Of a DNA stretch of 34,214 nt, positions 6,537 through 13,873 are shown piece by piece. This DNA comes from a virus: IMG/VR virus record IMGVR_UViG_3300025450_001044, positions 1 through 34,214 of that record, one strand, 5' to 3'. A program made the translations under genes and the position numbers. Position 1 is the stretch's first letter. Each line of letters begins with the position of its first letter. Under the pieces are notes generated by a model. The model was not told the DNA's origin. It ran no database searches and worked only from the letters and a program-made list of their open reading frames with translations.

Positions 6537-7115
6537 ATGACTATTTACCTATATGTTAAAACCCATCAAATAACAGGGTTAAAATACCTCGGCAAAACTA
6601 CTAAAAATCCACATACATATCTAGGATCAGGTGTAGATTGGAAATTGCATCTTAAAGAATACGGAATCGACCATAAAACAGAAATTATTAAAGAATGCCA
6701 ATCAAATGCCGAATTAAACAAGTGGGGCCGATACTATAGCAATTTATGGAATGTAGTTGAAAGTAAAGAATGGGCCAATCGAATTCCAGAAACAGGTGGC
6801 GGTCAATGCTTGCCAGAAACAGCCAAAAAAATATCTGCTAAACTAAAAGGTAGAAAGAAACCTATTAGGACTACAGAACATACGGTTAATTTAAGTAATG
6901 CTAACAAAGGTATTCAAAGACCAAGAACAGCAGAACATCAAAAAGCGTGGAATGAATCTTCTAAAAAAAATTGGGATAACAATCCTGGACGTAAACAAAA
7001 AGTTTCTGCATTAGGTAAATCTAATGCAGGTCGTAAACATACTGTTGAAACACTAGAAAAGAAAAGACAAGCTATGTTAAAATATTGGCAAACTAAAAGA
7101 TCCCAAGTTGTTTAG
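6537..7115 (+). CDS. GIY-YIG-like homing endonuclease with NUMOD3 repeats
   Basis: 192 aa. The N-terminal 90 residues show the phage GIY-YIG variant: YLYVKTHQITGLKYLGKTTK, then YLGSGVDWKLHLKEYG. Residues 95-190 carry repeated NUMOD3-type DNA-binding motifs (AKKISAKLKGRKKP, NANKGIQRPR, LGKSNAGRKH), each with a small-residue-Gly-basic pattern. Such free-standing enzymes cut a DNA site and spread by homing. Its last 23 bp overlap the 3' end of the UV endonuclease gene on the opposite strand, so it has inserted or drifted very close to a functional gene without visible damage. It is more Lys- and Asn-rich than its neighbours, consistent with a mobile gene. Confidence 0.85.
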   Translation: MTIYLYVKTHQITGLKYLGKTTKNPHTYLGSGVDWKLHLKEYGIDHKTEIIKECQSNAELNKWGRYYSNLWNVVESKEWANRIPETGGGQCLPETAKKISAKLKGRKKPIRTTEHTVNLSNANKGIQRPRTAEHQKAWNESSKKNWDNNPGRKQKVSALGKSNAGRKHTVETLEKKRQAMLKYWQTKRSQVV

Positions 7116-8133
7116 CTTGATTGTATAAACCAAAACTAGCCAAGTTTTTACCTTTGCTTTCCGACATAATATCAAATCGATCTAAAAAACTCAGCGCCCA
7201 CTCATTAACTGCGTTGTTCCAGTAGAAGTTACTGTGTGCACGTAGTTTGGCTTTTTTGTAGCCAGTGGCTAGCAATTGAGTATGGTCAGGCATTCTGAGG
7301 GGATCATGGCCAACAAGAACATCTTCACGACTGACGCTATAATGCATAGTAGGACGAACATCGCGCCAGCTATCAACCACCCTAGCGACTCTGTGATCTT
7401 GTGGACTGATGTATTCACCTTCGCGGATCCAATGGTGATGAATGTCCAAAACAATAGGCAGTATGTCGGCAAGTTCAAGACAATCATCTAAGCCCCACGA
7501 GTTTTCTTCGTTTTCGATAGTGATACAGTTTCTAGCTTCGGGCGATAAGCGGTTATATGCCAACCGGATGCCTGCGGGACCTTGACGGCCTGCAATGTGG
7601 ACGTTGATCTTAAAGTCCTGGAAACGCTTGCCAAATCCCATCCAACGGGCCATTGTTGCATGATATTCAAACTCCTCTATACTTCTGTTGACAATGTCTG
7701 GATTATCTGATGCCAAGACTGTAAACTGACCTGGATGGAAGCTAAGACGCACATTGCGTAGCCTAGCGATATCGCCCACTTGCTGAAAGTGCTTTTCGCA
7801 GTAATCACGGATATCACTCCTGCGCCAGAAATAGCTCCAATCATTATGAGTGTACACAGGCAGTACATCACTGCCAATACGGACCATACGTAAGGATTCA
7901 TCTAAGTTACCTACTCTTTCAACAAGTTTACGAATTGATTCTATGTTATGGACCATAAGGTCCCATAGTCGTTGTTCTGCAACTTCACGAGTTTGACGAT
8001 TAAGCCACGCTACTGTAGTAGTTCCGCAGTTGAATTCTTTGGCAGTATCTTTTTGTTTGATACCGTCGATTTGGCTGGGCCCGTCAATCCACTTGCAGGC
8101 AAAGCCGATACGTCTAAGATTTGTGTGTTGCAT
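7093..8133 (-). CDS. uvsE: UV damage endonuclease (UvdE/UvsE)
   Basis: 346 aa, slightly longer than typical bacterial UvsE (about 300-320). It is a TIM-barrel nuclease that nicks DNA 5' of pyrimidine dimers. Landmarks: RIGFACKW at the start, LSFHPGQFTVLAS with a conserved His, HIAGRQGP, TIENEENSWG (metal-binding Glu), VLDIHHHW (metal-binding His) and HYSVSR. In a phage it would repair sunlight damage independently of host UvrABC and of the T4 DenV type. The only ATG at the start of the conserved region, at 8133, lies six bases after a consensus -10, so the mRNA is probably leaderless. The 3' end overlaps the convergent homing endonuclease by 23 bp. Confidence 0.92.
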   Translation of the reverse strand: MQHTNLRRIGFACKWIDGPSQIDGIKQKDTAKEFNCGTTTVAWLNRQTREVAEQRLWDLMVHNIESIRKLVERVGNLDESLRMVRIGSDVLPVYTHNDWSYFWRRSDIRDYCEKHFQQVGDIARLRNVRLSFHPGQFTVLASDNPDIVNRSIEEFEYHATMARWMGFGKRFQDFKINVHIAGRQGPAGIRLAYNRLSPEARNCITIENEENSWGLDDCLELADILPIVLDIHHHWIREGEYISPQDHRVARVVDSWRDVRPTMHYSVSREDVLVGHDPLRMPDHTQLLATGYKKAKLRAHSNFYWNNAVNEWALSFLDRFDIMSESKGKNLASFGLYNQAKQLGIF

Positions 8134-8139
8134 AGATGT

Positions 8140-8168
8140 ATTATAGCAGTATATTATAATACTGTCAA
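8140..8168 (-). promoter_or_regulatory. Perfect sigma70 promoter, leaderless uvsE transcript
   Basis: Minus strand: TTGACA (8168-8163), 17 nt, TATAAT (8145-8140), then only ACATCT before the ATG at 8133. The expected start point falls on or next to the A of the ATG. Confidence 0.88.
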
Positions 8169-8186
8169 ATTGGAATTACACCAAAA

Positions 8187-8909
8187 TTAAACGTCAAATT
8201 CTATGCTGATAACGTGTTCATAGTTCTTTTTAATCAAACTTTTGAACATTATATTTTTGTGTACCAAAAAATTGGTTGCACCAGCATCCATACTGAATTT
8301 GGCTAACTGTTTGAAAAATAGTGCACGTCTTTGGTAAATGCCCATAGCTGTTGACTTTGCGCCCTGCAATTTGTAAACCGCTGTATTCCAAACGTGTTTT
8401 TCTTCTTGACTCCAATCGTGTATTTCAACAAATGCGGTCAATTGATTGTTGGCCTTGATCATTGCAGGCTGACTGTATTCTCTGTCTTTGAACTCTTGAT
8501 TCTTATAGTCTTTAACTGTGGTAATAACCAAACGATTGGCCAAAGTACAAAGATACTGTATTTGTTGTTGCTGAACTTCGTCGGATTCAGCAAAGGTCAA
8601 ATATTCATCTACTGCGACTACAATGTCATACTTTTTTGGATTCGAAGGATCAAATACTGTAAACTTTACTTTTTGCTTTTTCAAATATTCAATGACTTGG
8701 TCACTGACTTCTGCCACTGCAATGTTGTCGGACTTAATTGAAAAGATGGCAGGATTGAATCCCACAAACAAAATACTACTGGTGCCGAGATTGTAGTATT
8801 CTGTAATTTGTGCGATTATTTCTCTCTTGCGATCAACGATTTCTTGTTGTCTTTGGTGTAAACAAAATGCATCAAAAATAATGTCACTGTAATTGGAAAA
8901 CAAAGTCAT
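8187..8909 (-). CDS. Rossmann-fold methyltransferase-like protein
   Basis: 240 aa. Residues 40-110 look like a SAM-methyltransferase Rossmann core: SILFVGFNPAIF (strand plus glycine loop), a helix, KFTVFDPSNPKKYDIVVAVDEYL (acidic residues after strands two and four). The glycine loop is degenerate (VGFNP rather than GxGxG), so cofactor binding is unsure. The second half, containing HDWSQEEKHVWNTAVYKL, is not recognised. No good Shine-Dalgarno is seen before the ATG at 8909. It has a late-type box 23 nt upstream and is a single-gene unit. Confidence 0.5.
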   Translation of the reverse strand: MTLFSNYSDIIFDAFCLHQRQQEIVDRKREIIAQITEYYNLGTSSILFVGFNPAIFSIKSDNIAVAEVSDQVIEYLKKQKVKFTVFDPSNPKKYDIVVAVDEYLTFAESDEVQQQQIQYLCTLANRLVITTVKDYKNQEFKDREYSQPAMIKANNQLTAFVEIHDWSQEEKHVWNTAVYKLQGAKSTAMGIYQRRALFFKQLAKFSMDAGATNFLVHKNIMFKSLIKKNYEHVISIEFDV

Positions 8910-8932
8910 ATATGATTATTCTTATTCTTTTT

Positions 8933-8940
8933 TATTTATT
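8933..8940 (-). promoter_or_regulatory. Late-type box AATAAATA
   Basis: AATAAATA on the minus strand, 23 nt before the ATG at 8909. Confidence 0.5.
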
Positions 8941-8953
8941 ACGATATGTAATA

Positions 8954-8982
8954 ATAAAAAAAGCGTGCTATTAACGCACGCT
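8954..8982 (-). terminator. Intrinsic terminator of the UDP-sugar dehydrogenase
   Basis: Arms AGCGTGC (8962-8968) and GCACGCT (8976-8982), 7-nt loop; on the minus strand followed by a seven-T run. It lies 24 bp after the stop at 9006. Confidence 0.88.
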
Positions 8983-9005
8983 CTTGACTAACCACATAAG
9001 TTAAC

Positions 9006-10244
9006 TTATGCGTTGCGAGTATTGCCGTAGTGGATAACTTTTACAGTTTCACTACTCTTAAGTTTACGCCAAGGATCAACAATTACTGATCCTGGTGCAA
9101 TAGTGCAGTAAGGTTGGGTATCTAACTGGTCACCGGTGTATTCATAAGTAATCTTACGATTGTGTGCCCAAAGGAATACTGCTGGGCCGTCTACACTGGC
9201 TACAACTTCGCTGGGATCATCTGCCAATGGATCTACGTAAACAACTGGAACGCCAGCTTCTTTAACATAAAATCCAACCAATGTACTATAACTGCCAATA
9301 CAGTATTCAACATCTGGTTTGTAGGCTTTACCGTGAATAACAATGGGTAATCCAGTGGCCTTGCTTTGCTCAACTAAAAACAATCCTAAGTTTTTGGCTT
9401 GGATTTCACGAGCGTGCATAATGGTATCAAATAGATCATAGCCAATATCATAGTGTTCGGCTAACCAACGCAATGCAATGTTATCACGTGGATGGCAAGC
9501 ACCTGCATCGCCCATACCTGCTGTCATATACTTGGGACCTTGCAGTCTCATTGTACTACGAGCCAACGCATTGGTAACAACATCAACATTGATATTACCG
9601 ATCTTCATAGCAAAGTCTTGAATCATATTTACGATACCGACTTTAGCACTGATATAGGTGTTGTAGAAGATTTTGATAGCTTCACATTCGTCCCAAGTGC
9701 CGATTTCATAGCGTGGATCATTTTGCATAATTGTTTTATACAATGCAATCAACTCGCCAGCAATGCCAGTAAGTTCGCCATCTTCAGTACCGATAATAAC
9801 CATCTCTGGGTTGGCCATATCCCACTTAACACTACCCATGGCAATCAAATATGGATTGTACAGGAATTGGTGTTTTGGGTCCAACAACGTAATAAATTTA
9901 CTGCGTGTGGTACCAGGCAATACAGTACTGATCAGTACTACTTTTTTACTGCTGGTAGCGTGTTGATTCACTTTGTTGATAGCATCGATTACTGCATCGT
10001 GCCCAAAGTCTTTTGGTTCCATATGACTTGATGGCACACTACCGTCGTAGCCAGCAGCGTGTGGAGTTGGAACAGCAATAAAGATCCATTCGCTTTCATT
10101 TACCAATTCGTCGATATCACAGACTTTAACTGTGTCGCTGGTACGCGGGTAAATGTCATATCCACGCACTTCGTGCTTTTCAGCAAATACTTCGGCGCAG
10201 TCAAGACCCAGCTTTCCGATTCCAATAAATCCGATTTTTTTCAT
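9006..10244 (-). CDS. UDP-glucose/GDP-mannose dehydrogenase family enzyme
   Basis: 412 aa, typical family length. NAD-binding loop GIGKLG at 8-13, AVPTP (57-61), STVLPGTT (106-113), the ECEAIKIFYN helix with Lys191 and Asn195, and the catalytic Cys250 in MGDAGACHPRDN. The enzyme oxidises a UDP- or GDP-hexose twice at C6 to the uronic acid. The substrate (UDP-glucose, UDP-ManNAc or other) cannot be decided from sequence; the GACHPRD active site differs from the GGSCFPKD of classical UDP-glucose dehydrogenase. It has a sigma70-type promoter and a strong terminator, thus a single-gene unit. Its product could serve surface glycans or be a donor for the Agt-type enzyme at 18345-19337. Confidence 0.82.
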   Translation of the reverse strand: MKKIGFIGIGKLGLDCAEVFAEKHEVRGYDIYPRTSDTVKVCDIDELVNESEWIFIAVPTPHAAGYDGSVPSSHMEPKDFGHDAVIDAINKVNQHATSSKKVVLISTVLPGTTRSKFITLLDPKHQFLYNPYLIAMGSVKWDMANPEMVIIGTEDGELTGIAGELIALYKTIMQNDPRYEIGTWDECEAIKIFYNTYISAKVGIVNMIQDFAMKIGNINVDVVTNALARSTMRLQGPKYMTAGMGDAGACHPRDNIALRWLAEHYDIGYDLFDTIMHAREIQAKNLGLFLVEQSKATGLPIVIHGKAYKPDVEYCIGSYSTLVGFYVKEAGVPVVYVDPLADDPSEVVASVDGPAVFLWAHNRKITYEYTGDQLDTQPYCTIAPGSVIVDPWRKLKSSETVKVIHYGNTRNA

Positions 10245-10275
10245 TTGTTAAGTTTCCTTGAAGTTAGATGAGTTT

Positions 10276-10304
10276 ATTATACAGTAGAATAATAAGTTTT
10301 GCAA
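10276..10304 (-). promoter_or_regulatory. Sigma70 promoter of the UDP-sugar dehydrogenase
   Basis: Minus strand: TTGCAA (10304-10299), 17 nt, TATAAT (10281-10276). ATG at 10244 is preceded by AAGGAAAC. Confidence 0.72.
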
Positions 10305-10424
10305 CTGATTGAACGTCATTCTTAAAAATATTTAGTCAGCGAAAACCATAGTAAATTTTTTATCAGTTAACAGAAACTTTACACTAATTGTAACATAGTT
10401 TTAATATTATGTTGCTATACTGTT

Positions 10425-10432
10425 GATAAATA
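10425..10432 (+). promoter_or_regulatory. Late-type box GATAAATA
   Basis: GATAAATA on the plus strand, 20 nt before the ATG at 10453; would drive the glycosyltransferase, 70-aa and desaturase genes. Confidence 0.5.
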
Positions 10433-10452
10433 TTTTTATCAATTCCACCATC

Positions 10453-11511
10453 ATGAAATCAAAATCAAAGGTTCTCTTTATCCTTAAAAGAAGAGAAGAC
10501 TACAATAGCGAAATACATTCCAATATTGGTCTGAGTACAGGCCTTTACAACAGTGCCAACTTTATGAACGAGATGCTAAAAGCACACGGCATCGAAAGTC
10601 ATTTAGAAGTAGCCATTGACAACAATTGTGTCGATCGTTTGGTTAGAGCCAACAATCCCACTCACGTGATTATCGAAGCACTATGGGTAGTGCCTGAAAA
10701 ATTTGTAATTCTCAGTAAGCTACACCCCACAGTAACTTGGATCATTCGACTCCACAGTGAAATGCCATTTATGGCCGGTGAAGGTATGGCGATGGATTGG
10801 ATAGGCGAATATTCAAAATTTAAGAACATAGTTATTGGTGTCAATGCGCCAAGAATGTTGTCTGAAACAAAGAAATTTTTACAACATATAAATTCTTGGG
10901 ATAACACAACTGCTGACCAAAGAGTCATTTATCTTCCCAATTACTATCCGCAGGATTACAAAACTAAAAAATTCAATAGGAACAAGGAGTACATTGATAT
11001 AGGTTGTTTTGGTGCTATCCGCCCGTTAAAAAATCATTTACTGCAAGCACACGCTGCGTTGGACTTTGCAAATCAATTGGGCAAGAAGCTTCGCTTCCAC
11101 GTAAATGCAGGTCGTGTTGAAATGAATGGTAGTCCAGTTATCAACAATCTCAAAGGATTTTTCCAACACATACAGTCTAGAGGACACGAACTAGTTAATC
11201 ACCAATGGACACCTAGAGAAAAATTCTTAGACCTATGCGGACTAATGGATATTGGCCTACAATGTAGTTTCAGTGAAACATTCAATATTGTAGGAGCTGA
11301 TTTGATTAGTCAAGGAGTGCCATTGGTAGGTAGTGTAGAAATTCCTTGGAAAGTAGAATCCTTTGCTGCAGATCCTACTAACAGTTTGGATATAACTAAA
11401 AAATTAATGTACGCTTACAAGTGGCCTTGGTTAAATGTTAAAACCAATCAATGGAGTTTGACCAAATACACCAGCCAAACTGCAGAAACGTGGGATAAAT
11501 ACTTTAACTAA
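10453..11511 (+). CDS. Glycosyltransferase, GT-B (GT4-like) fold
   Basis: 352 aa from the ATG at 10453; the frame is open from a TTG at 10423, but that lies over the promoter box. The C-terminal half shows the GT4 signature: IGCFGAIRPLKNHLLQAHAAL (nucleotide-binding domain start) and CSFSETFNIVGADLISQGVPLVGS at the donor site, where the second Glu of the usual EX7E is Asp. The N-terminal acceptor domain is divergent. Proteins of this type are common in T4-like aquatic phages; they may glycosylate phage DNA, virion proteins or host surface. First gene of a plus-strand trio under a late-type box; AAGGAG at its stop serves the next gene. Confidence 0.75.
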   Translation: MKSKSKVLFILKRREDYNSEIHSNIGLSTGLYNSANFMNEMLKAHGIESHLEVAIDNNCVDRLVRANNPTHVIIEALWVVPEKFVILSKLHPTVTWIIRLHSEMPFMAGEGMAMDWIGEYSKFKNIVIGVNAPRMLSETKKFLQHINSWDNTTADQRVIYLPNYYPQDYKTKKFNRNKEYIDIGCFGAIRPLKNHLLQAHAALDFANQLGKKLRFHVNAGRVEMNGSPVINNLKGFFQHIQSRGHELVNHQWTPREKFLDLCGLMDIGLQCSFSETFNIVGADLISQGVPLVGSVEIPWKVESFAADPTNSLDITKKLMYAYKWPWLNVKTNQWSLTKYTSQTAETWDKYFN

Positions 11512-11524
11512 GGAGAATCGCACA

Positions 11525-11737
11525 ATGAGTCGTCATAAAGTAAAATCACATAATTGGATTGAAGGAATTTTAAGAACTGAAGAGTTTTTGTTTGATAGTA
11601 TAGAAGAAGCAATGAACTATGCTACTACTTCGGCCCATCACGTAGTAAAAGTATACAACGAACACGGAGAGCTAGTACACAATGCACAAAACGCTCCGGT
11701 TCCGGATACTATGTCAGCGGAGTTGGCCTACGCATGA
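11525..11737 (+). CDS. 70-aa protein of unknown function
   Basis: 70 aa. AAGGAGAATCGCACA precedes the ATG and the stop overlaps the desaturase ATG as ATGA, so it is translated with it. One small alpha/beta domain is likely (helix EEAMNYATTSAHH, then strand VVKVYNEHGELVHN). Short proteins with this strand pattern occur in many T4-like phages; no function known to me. Confidence 0.6.
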   Translation: MSRHKVKSHNWIEGILRTEEFLFDSIEEAMNYATTSAHHVVKVYNEHGELVHNAQNAPVPDTMSAELAYA

Positions 11738-12444
11738 TAGAAACAGTAATATATACTCTTGTAGTAACACACATTACTATTGTTGCTGTTACTTTATATT
11801 TGCATAGAGGAATGGCACATAGAGGTATAGATTTTTCTTTTCTATTAGAACATTTTTTTCGTTTTTGGCTATGGCTAACAACAGGTATGGTTACCCGTCA
11901 ATGGGTAGCAGTACATCGCAAGCATCATCAATACTCAGACAAAACAAAAGATCCGCACAGTCCAAAAGTCTATGGCATTTGGAATGTGTTGTTTGGCGGA
12001 GCATTGCTTTATAGTAAGGCAGCCAAAGATAAAAAGATGGTAGACTTTTATGGCCGAGGATGCCCTGACGATTGGATCGAACGTAATGTATATACACCCT
12101 ATAACTTCTACGGCATCATTTTAATGTTATTGATCGATTTGGCACTATTCGGACCTTGGGGAGCAGTTGTTTGGGGCATTCAAATGATATGGATCCCATT
12201 TTGGGCCGCAGGAGTTATCAACGGATTAGCTCATTGGGTTGGCTATCGCAACGGTAGCACTAACGATAATAGTCATAATATATCTCCGCTTGGCATTATT
12301 GTTGGCGGAGAAGAACTTCATAACAATCATCACCTTAATCCAGCAAGTGTGAAACTAAGCCGTCGTTGGTTTGAGTTTGATATTGGGTATATGTGGTTGC
12401 GTATTTTTTGTCTACTCAGACTTGCAAAAATAGTCCAGCGTTAA
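11734..12444 (+). CDS. Fatty acid (acyl-CoA type) desaturase
   Basis: 236 aa, shorter than cellular delta-9 desaturases (about 280-330) but with all histidine boxes of the diiron membrane family: HRGMAH (24-29), HRKHH (61-65), NGLAHWVG (163-170) and HNNHH (196-200). Hydrophobic segments surround them (1-20, 38-58, 122-140, 145-165), giving the usual four-helix membrane topology with both active-site loops in the cytoplasm. It would introduce a double bond into acyl chains and raise membrane fluidity. Translation is coupled to the 70-aa gene. The stop overlaps that of the convergent LamG gene by 4 bp (TTAA). A phage-borne desaturase fits the lipid theme of the PlcP/Agt operon. Confidence 0.88.
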   Translation: MIETVIYTLVVTHITIVAVTLYLHRGMAHRGIDFSFLLEHFFRFWLWLTTGMVTRQWVAVHRKHHQYSDKTKDPHSPKVYGIWNVLFGGALLYSKAAKDKKMVDFYGRGCPDDWIERNVYTPYNFYGIILMLLIDLALFGPWGAVVWGIQMIWIPFWAAGVINGLAHWVGYRNGSTNDNSHNISPLGIIVGGEELHNNHHLNPASVKLSRRWFEFDIGYMWLRIFCLLRLAKIVQR

Positions 12445-13151
12445 CTTGGTGTAAACGGACTGTCTGGCTGCCATATAACAGCTGACGAATTATCATAAAC
12501 AATTTTATTTGTCCCACTGGAATCCAGTGTTAAAAATTCCGGAGTTTTTGCCAATAACAATAATTTACTAGCAGATATAGGTTGTATAGGACTATGCGGT
12601 GGAGTAAAATTACCAGTGTATATCGCGGTCCCATTTACAAAATGAAAATTAGTCAATGCTCCGTGGAATCTTGTCAGCGATTGATAAGCCAAATCGACCC
12701 CAATGTACAAATAGTCAGACATATCTGTAACATCGGTTGAGTCTGCTACAGTTTTTAATCCGACCCCGTCTTGATACACAGTAAGCTGGCCGGATGCTCT
12801 AACAACAGCATAGTGATGCCAGTTTTCATACCACCCTGAAGGTAACGGAGTAGACAGTACATCCACTCCATTTAATGTGACTATAAAATTATCTAATTCT
12901 GTATGTACACTGATTGCAGAAGATGGATAACTACCTATTGTAAATATCCTGGGAAAAGCTCCGGCATCATTGTCAAATTGATAATGAAACCATTCAATGG
13001 TAAAATCATTAGTTCTAACTGCCCAGTCTGAACTTGCAGGTACACGCAAATACTCATCATCCAAGGTAAAGTAAAAAGACCCGCCAGTGGTTACCAATGG
13101 GTGGTCGTTGTGCAAAGTTACATTAGTTGCTTGTAGTCCGCGAATATACAT
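12441..13151 (-). CDS. LamG/concanavalin-like lectin-domain protein
   Basis: 236 aa. A LamG-type beta-sandwich covers residues about 20-195: GGSFYFTLDDEYLRVPAS, FTIEWFHYQF, a strand-turn FIVTLNGVDVLSTPLP, the hallmark ENWHHYAVVRASGQLTVYQDGV, and ALTNFHFVNGTAIYTGNFTPP. Such domains in phages are found on tail fibres and head decorations, where they bind glycans. No signal peptide, so a virion role is more likely than secretion. No Shine-Dalgarno precedes the ATG at 13151; a TAAATA element ends only three bases upstream, too close for a normal late promoter. Confidence 0.75.
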   Translation of the reverse strand: MYIRGLQATNVTLHNDHPLVTTGGSFYFTLDDEYLRVPASSDWAVRTNDFTIEWFHYQFDNDAGAFPRIFTIGSYPSSAISVHTELDNFIVTLNGVDVLSTPLPSGWYENWHHYAVVRASGQLTVYQDGVGLKTVADSTDVTDMSDYLYIGVDLAYQSLTRFHGALTNFHFVNGTAIYTGNFTPPHSPIQPISASKLLLLAKTPEFLTLDSSGTNKIVYDNSSAVIWQPDSPFTPS

Positions 13152-13217
13152 TCAGTATTTAGTTACTTATCGGTTAAGTTTTCTAATATTTCGTAAGGTA
13201 AAAAATATAATTTAAGT

Positions 13218-13263
13218 AAAATCCATACTTGGAAATCCAAGTAATCTCCAATGTATGGATTTT
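13218..13263 (-). terminator. Hairpin terminator
   Basis: Arms AAAATCCATAC (13218-13228) and GTATGGATTTT (13253-13263), with an inner TTGGA/TCCAA pairing. It lies 43 bp after the stop at 13306 of the repeat-protein operon; T-runs flank it on both strands. Confidence 0.7.
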
Positions 13264-13305
13264 TTAAGTACGCCCTAATACCAACAGTATCTAATAGGGA
13301 CTGAC

Positions 13306-13872
13306 TCATTTATTGGCTAATGGATTGTCAATAGCCTTTTGAATCTTACTATCAACATCTCTATTGAGTTTTTCTAACTTGGCTTCTGTGGTAGATTTTA
13401 GCTTGTCCATATCACTACGAACTTTGTCCAAATCATCACGTACATCTTTACGCATAGCACGGATTTCTGAATCTGTTGAACGCATTGTTTCTTTTGTACT
13501 ACGTTCTACAGTTTCAGTCACTGACTCGTTACGACGGATATCATTTTTCAAATCATTCTTGATATCGCGAGTATAATCATTGGTTTTGCCCAATGTTTCT
13601 TCGATTACTGCTAAACGTTTATCATACCCGCTCAAATCTGGAGCTGAATATTCAGCAATCTTTTTCTTCATATTCATATAATCTTGATATACTTGAAAAC
13701 ATCCGTATAATCCGCCCAGTAACGAACTTGCTAATGTAAATGCTACCATTAGTTTTGCTGGAGTAAATTCATATCCACCAATACTGATTACAGTATCTTT
13801 ACTAGCATATTTTTTTACTGCTTCTTCTGCTTGGTCAATTGTTGCATTGACATCTTTAATTTCTTCTGACAT
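13306..13872 (-). CDS. Coiled-coil membrane protein
   Basis: 188 aa. A short acidic N-terminus (1-35), a hydrophobic segment at about 39-62 (KLMVAFTLASSLLGGLYGCF), then a long charged coiled coil from 75 to 185, rich in Arg, Asp, Lys and Glu with heptad-like spacing and alternating KND/RND repeats. The last gene of a three-gene operon, starting one base after the stop of the 821-aa gene with AGGAG in the preceding codons. With the coil presumably on one face of the membrane it could scaffold or span the envelope for the two secreted partners. No family recognised. Confidence 0.65.
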   Translation of the reverse strand: MSEEIKDVNATIDQAEEAVKKYASKDTVISIGGYEFTPAKLMVAFTLASSLLGGLYGCFQVYQDYMNMKKKIAEYSAPDLSGYDKRLAVIEETLGKTNDYTRDIKNDLKNDIRRNESVTETVERSTKETMRSTDSEIRAMRKDVRDDLDKVRSDMDKLKSTTEAKLEKLNRDVDSKIQKAIDNPLANK

Positions 13873-13873
13873 A

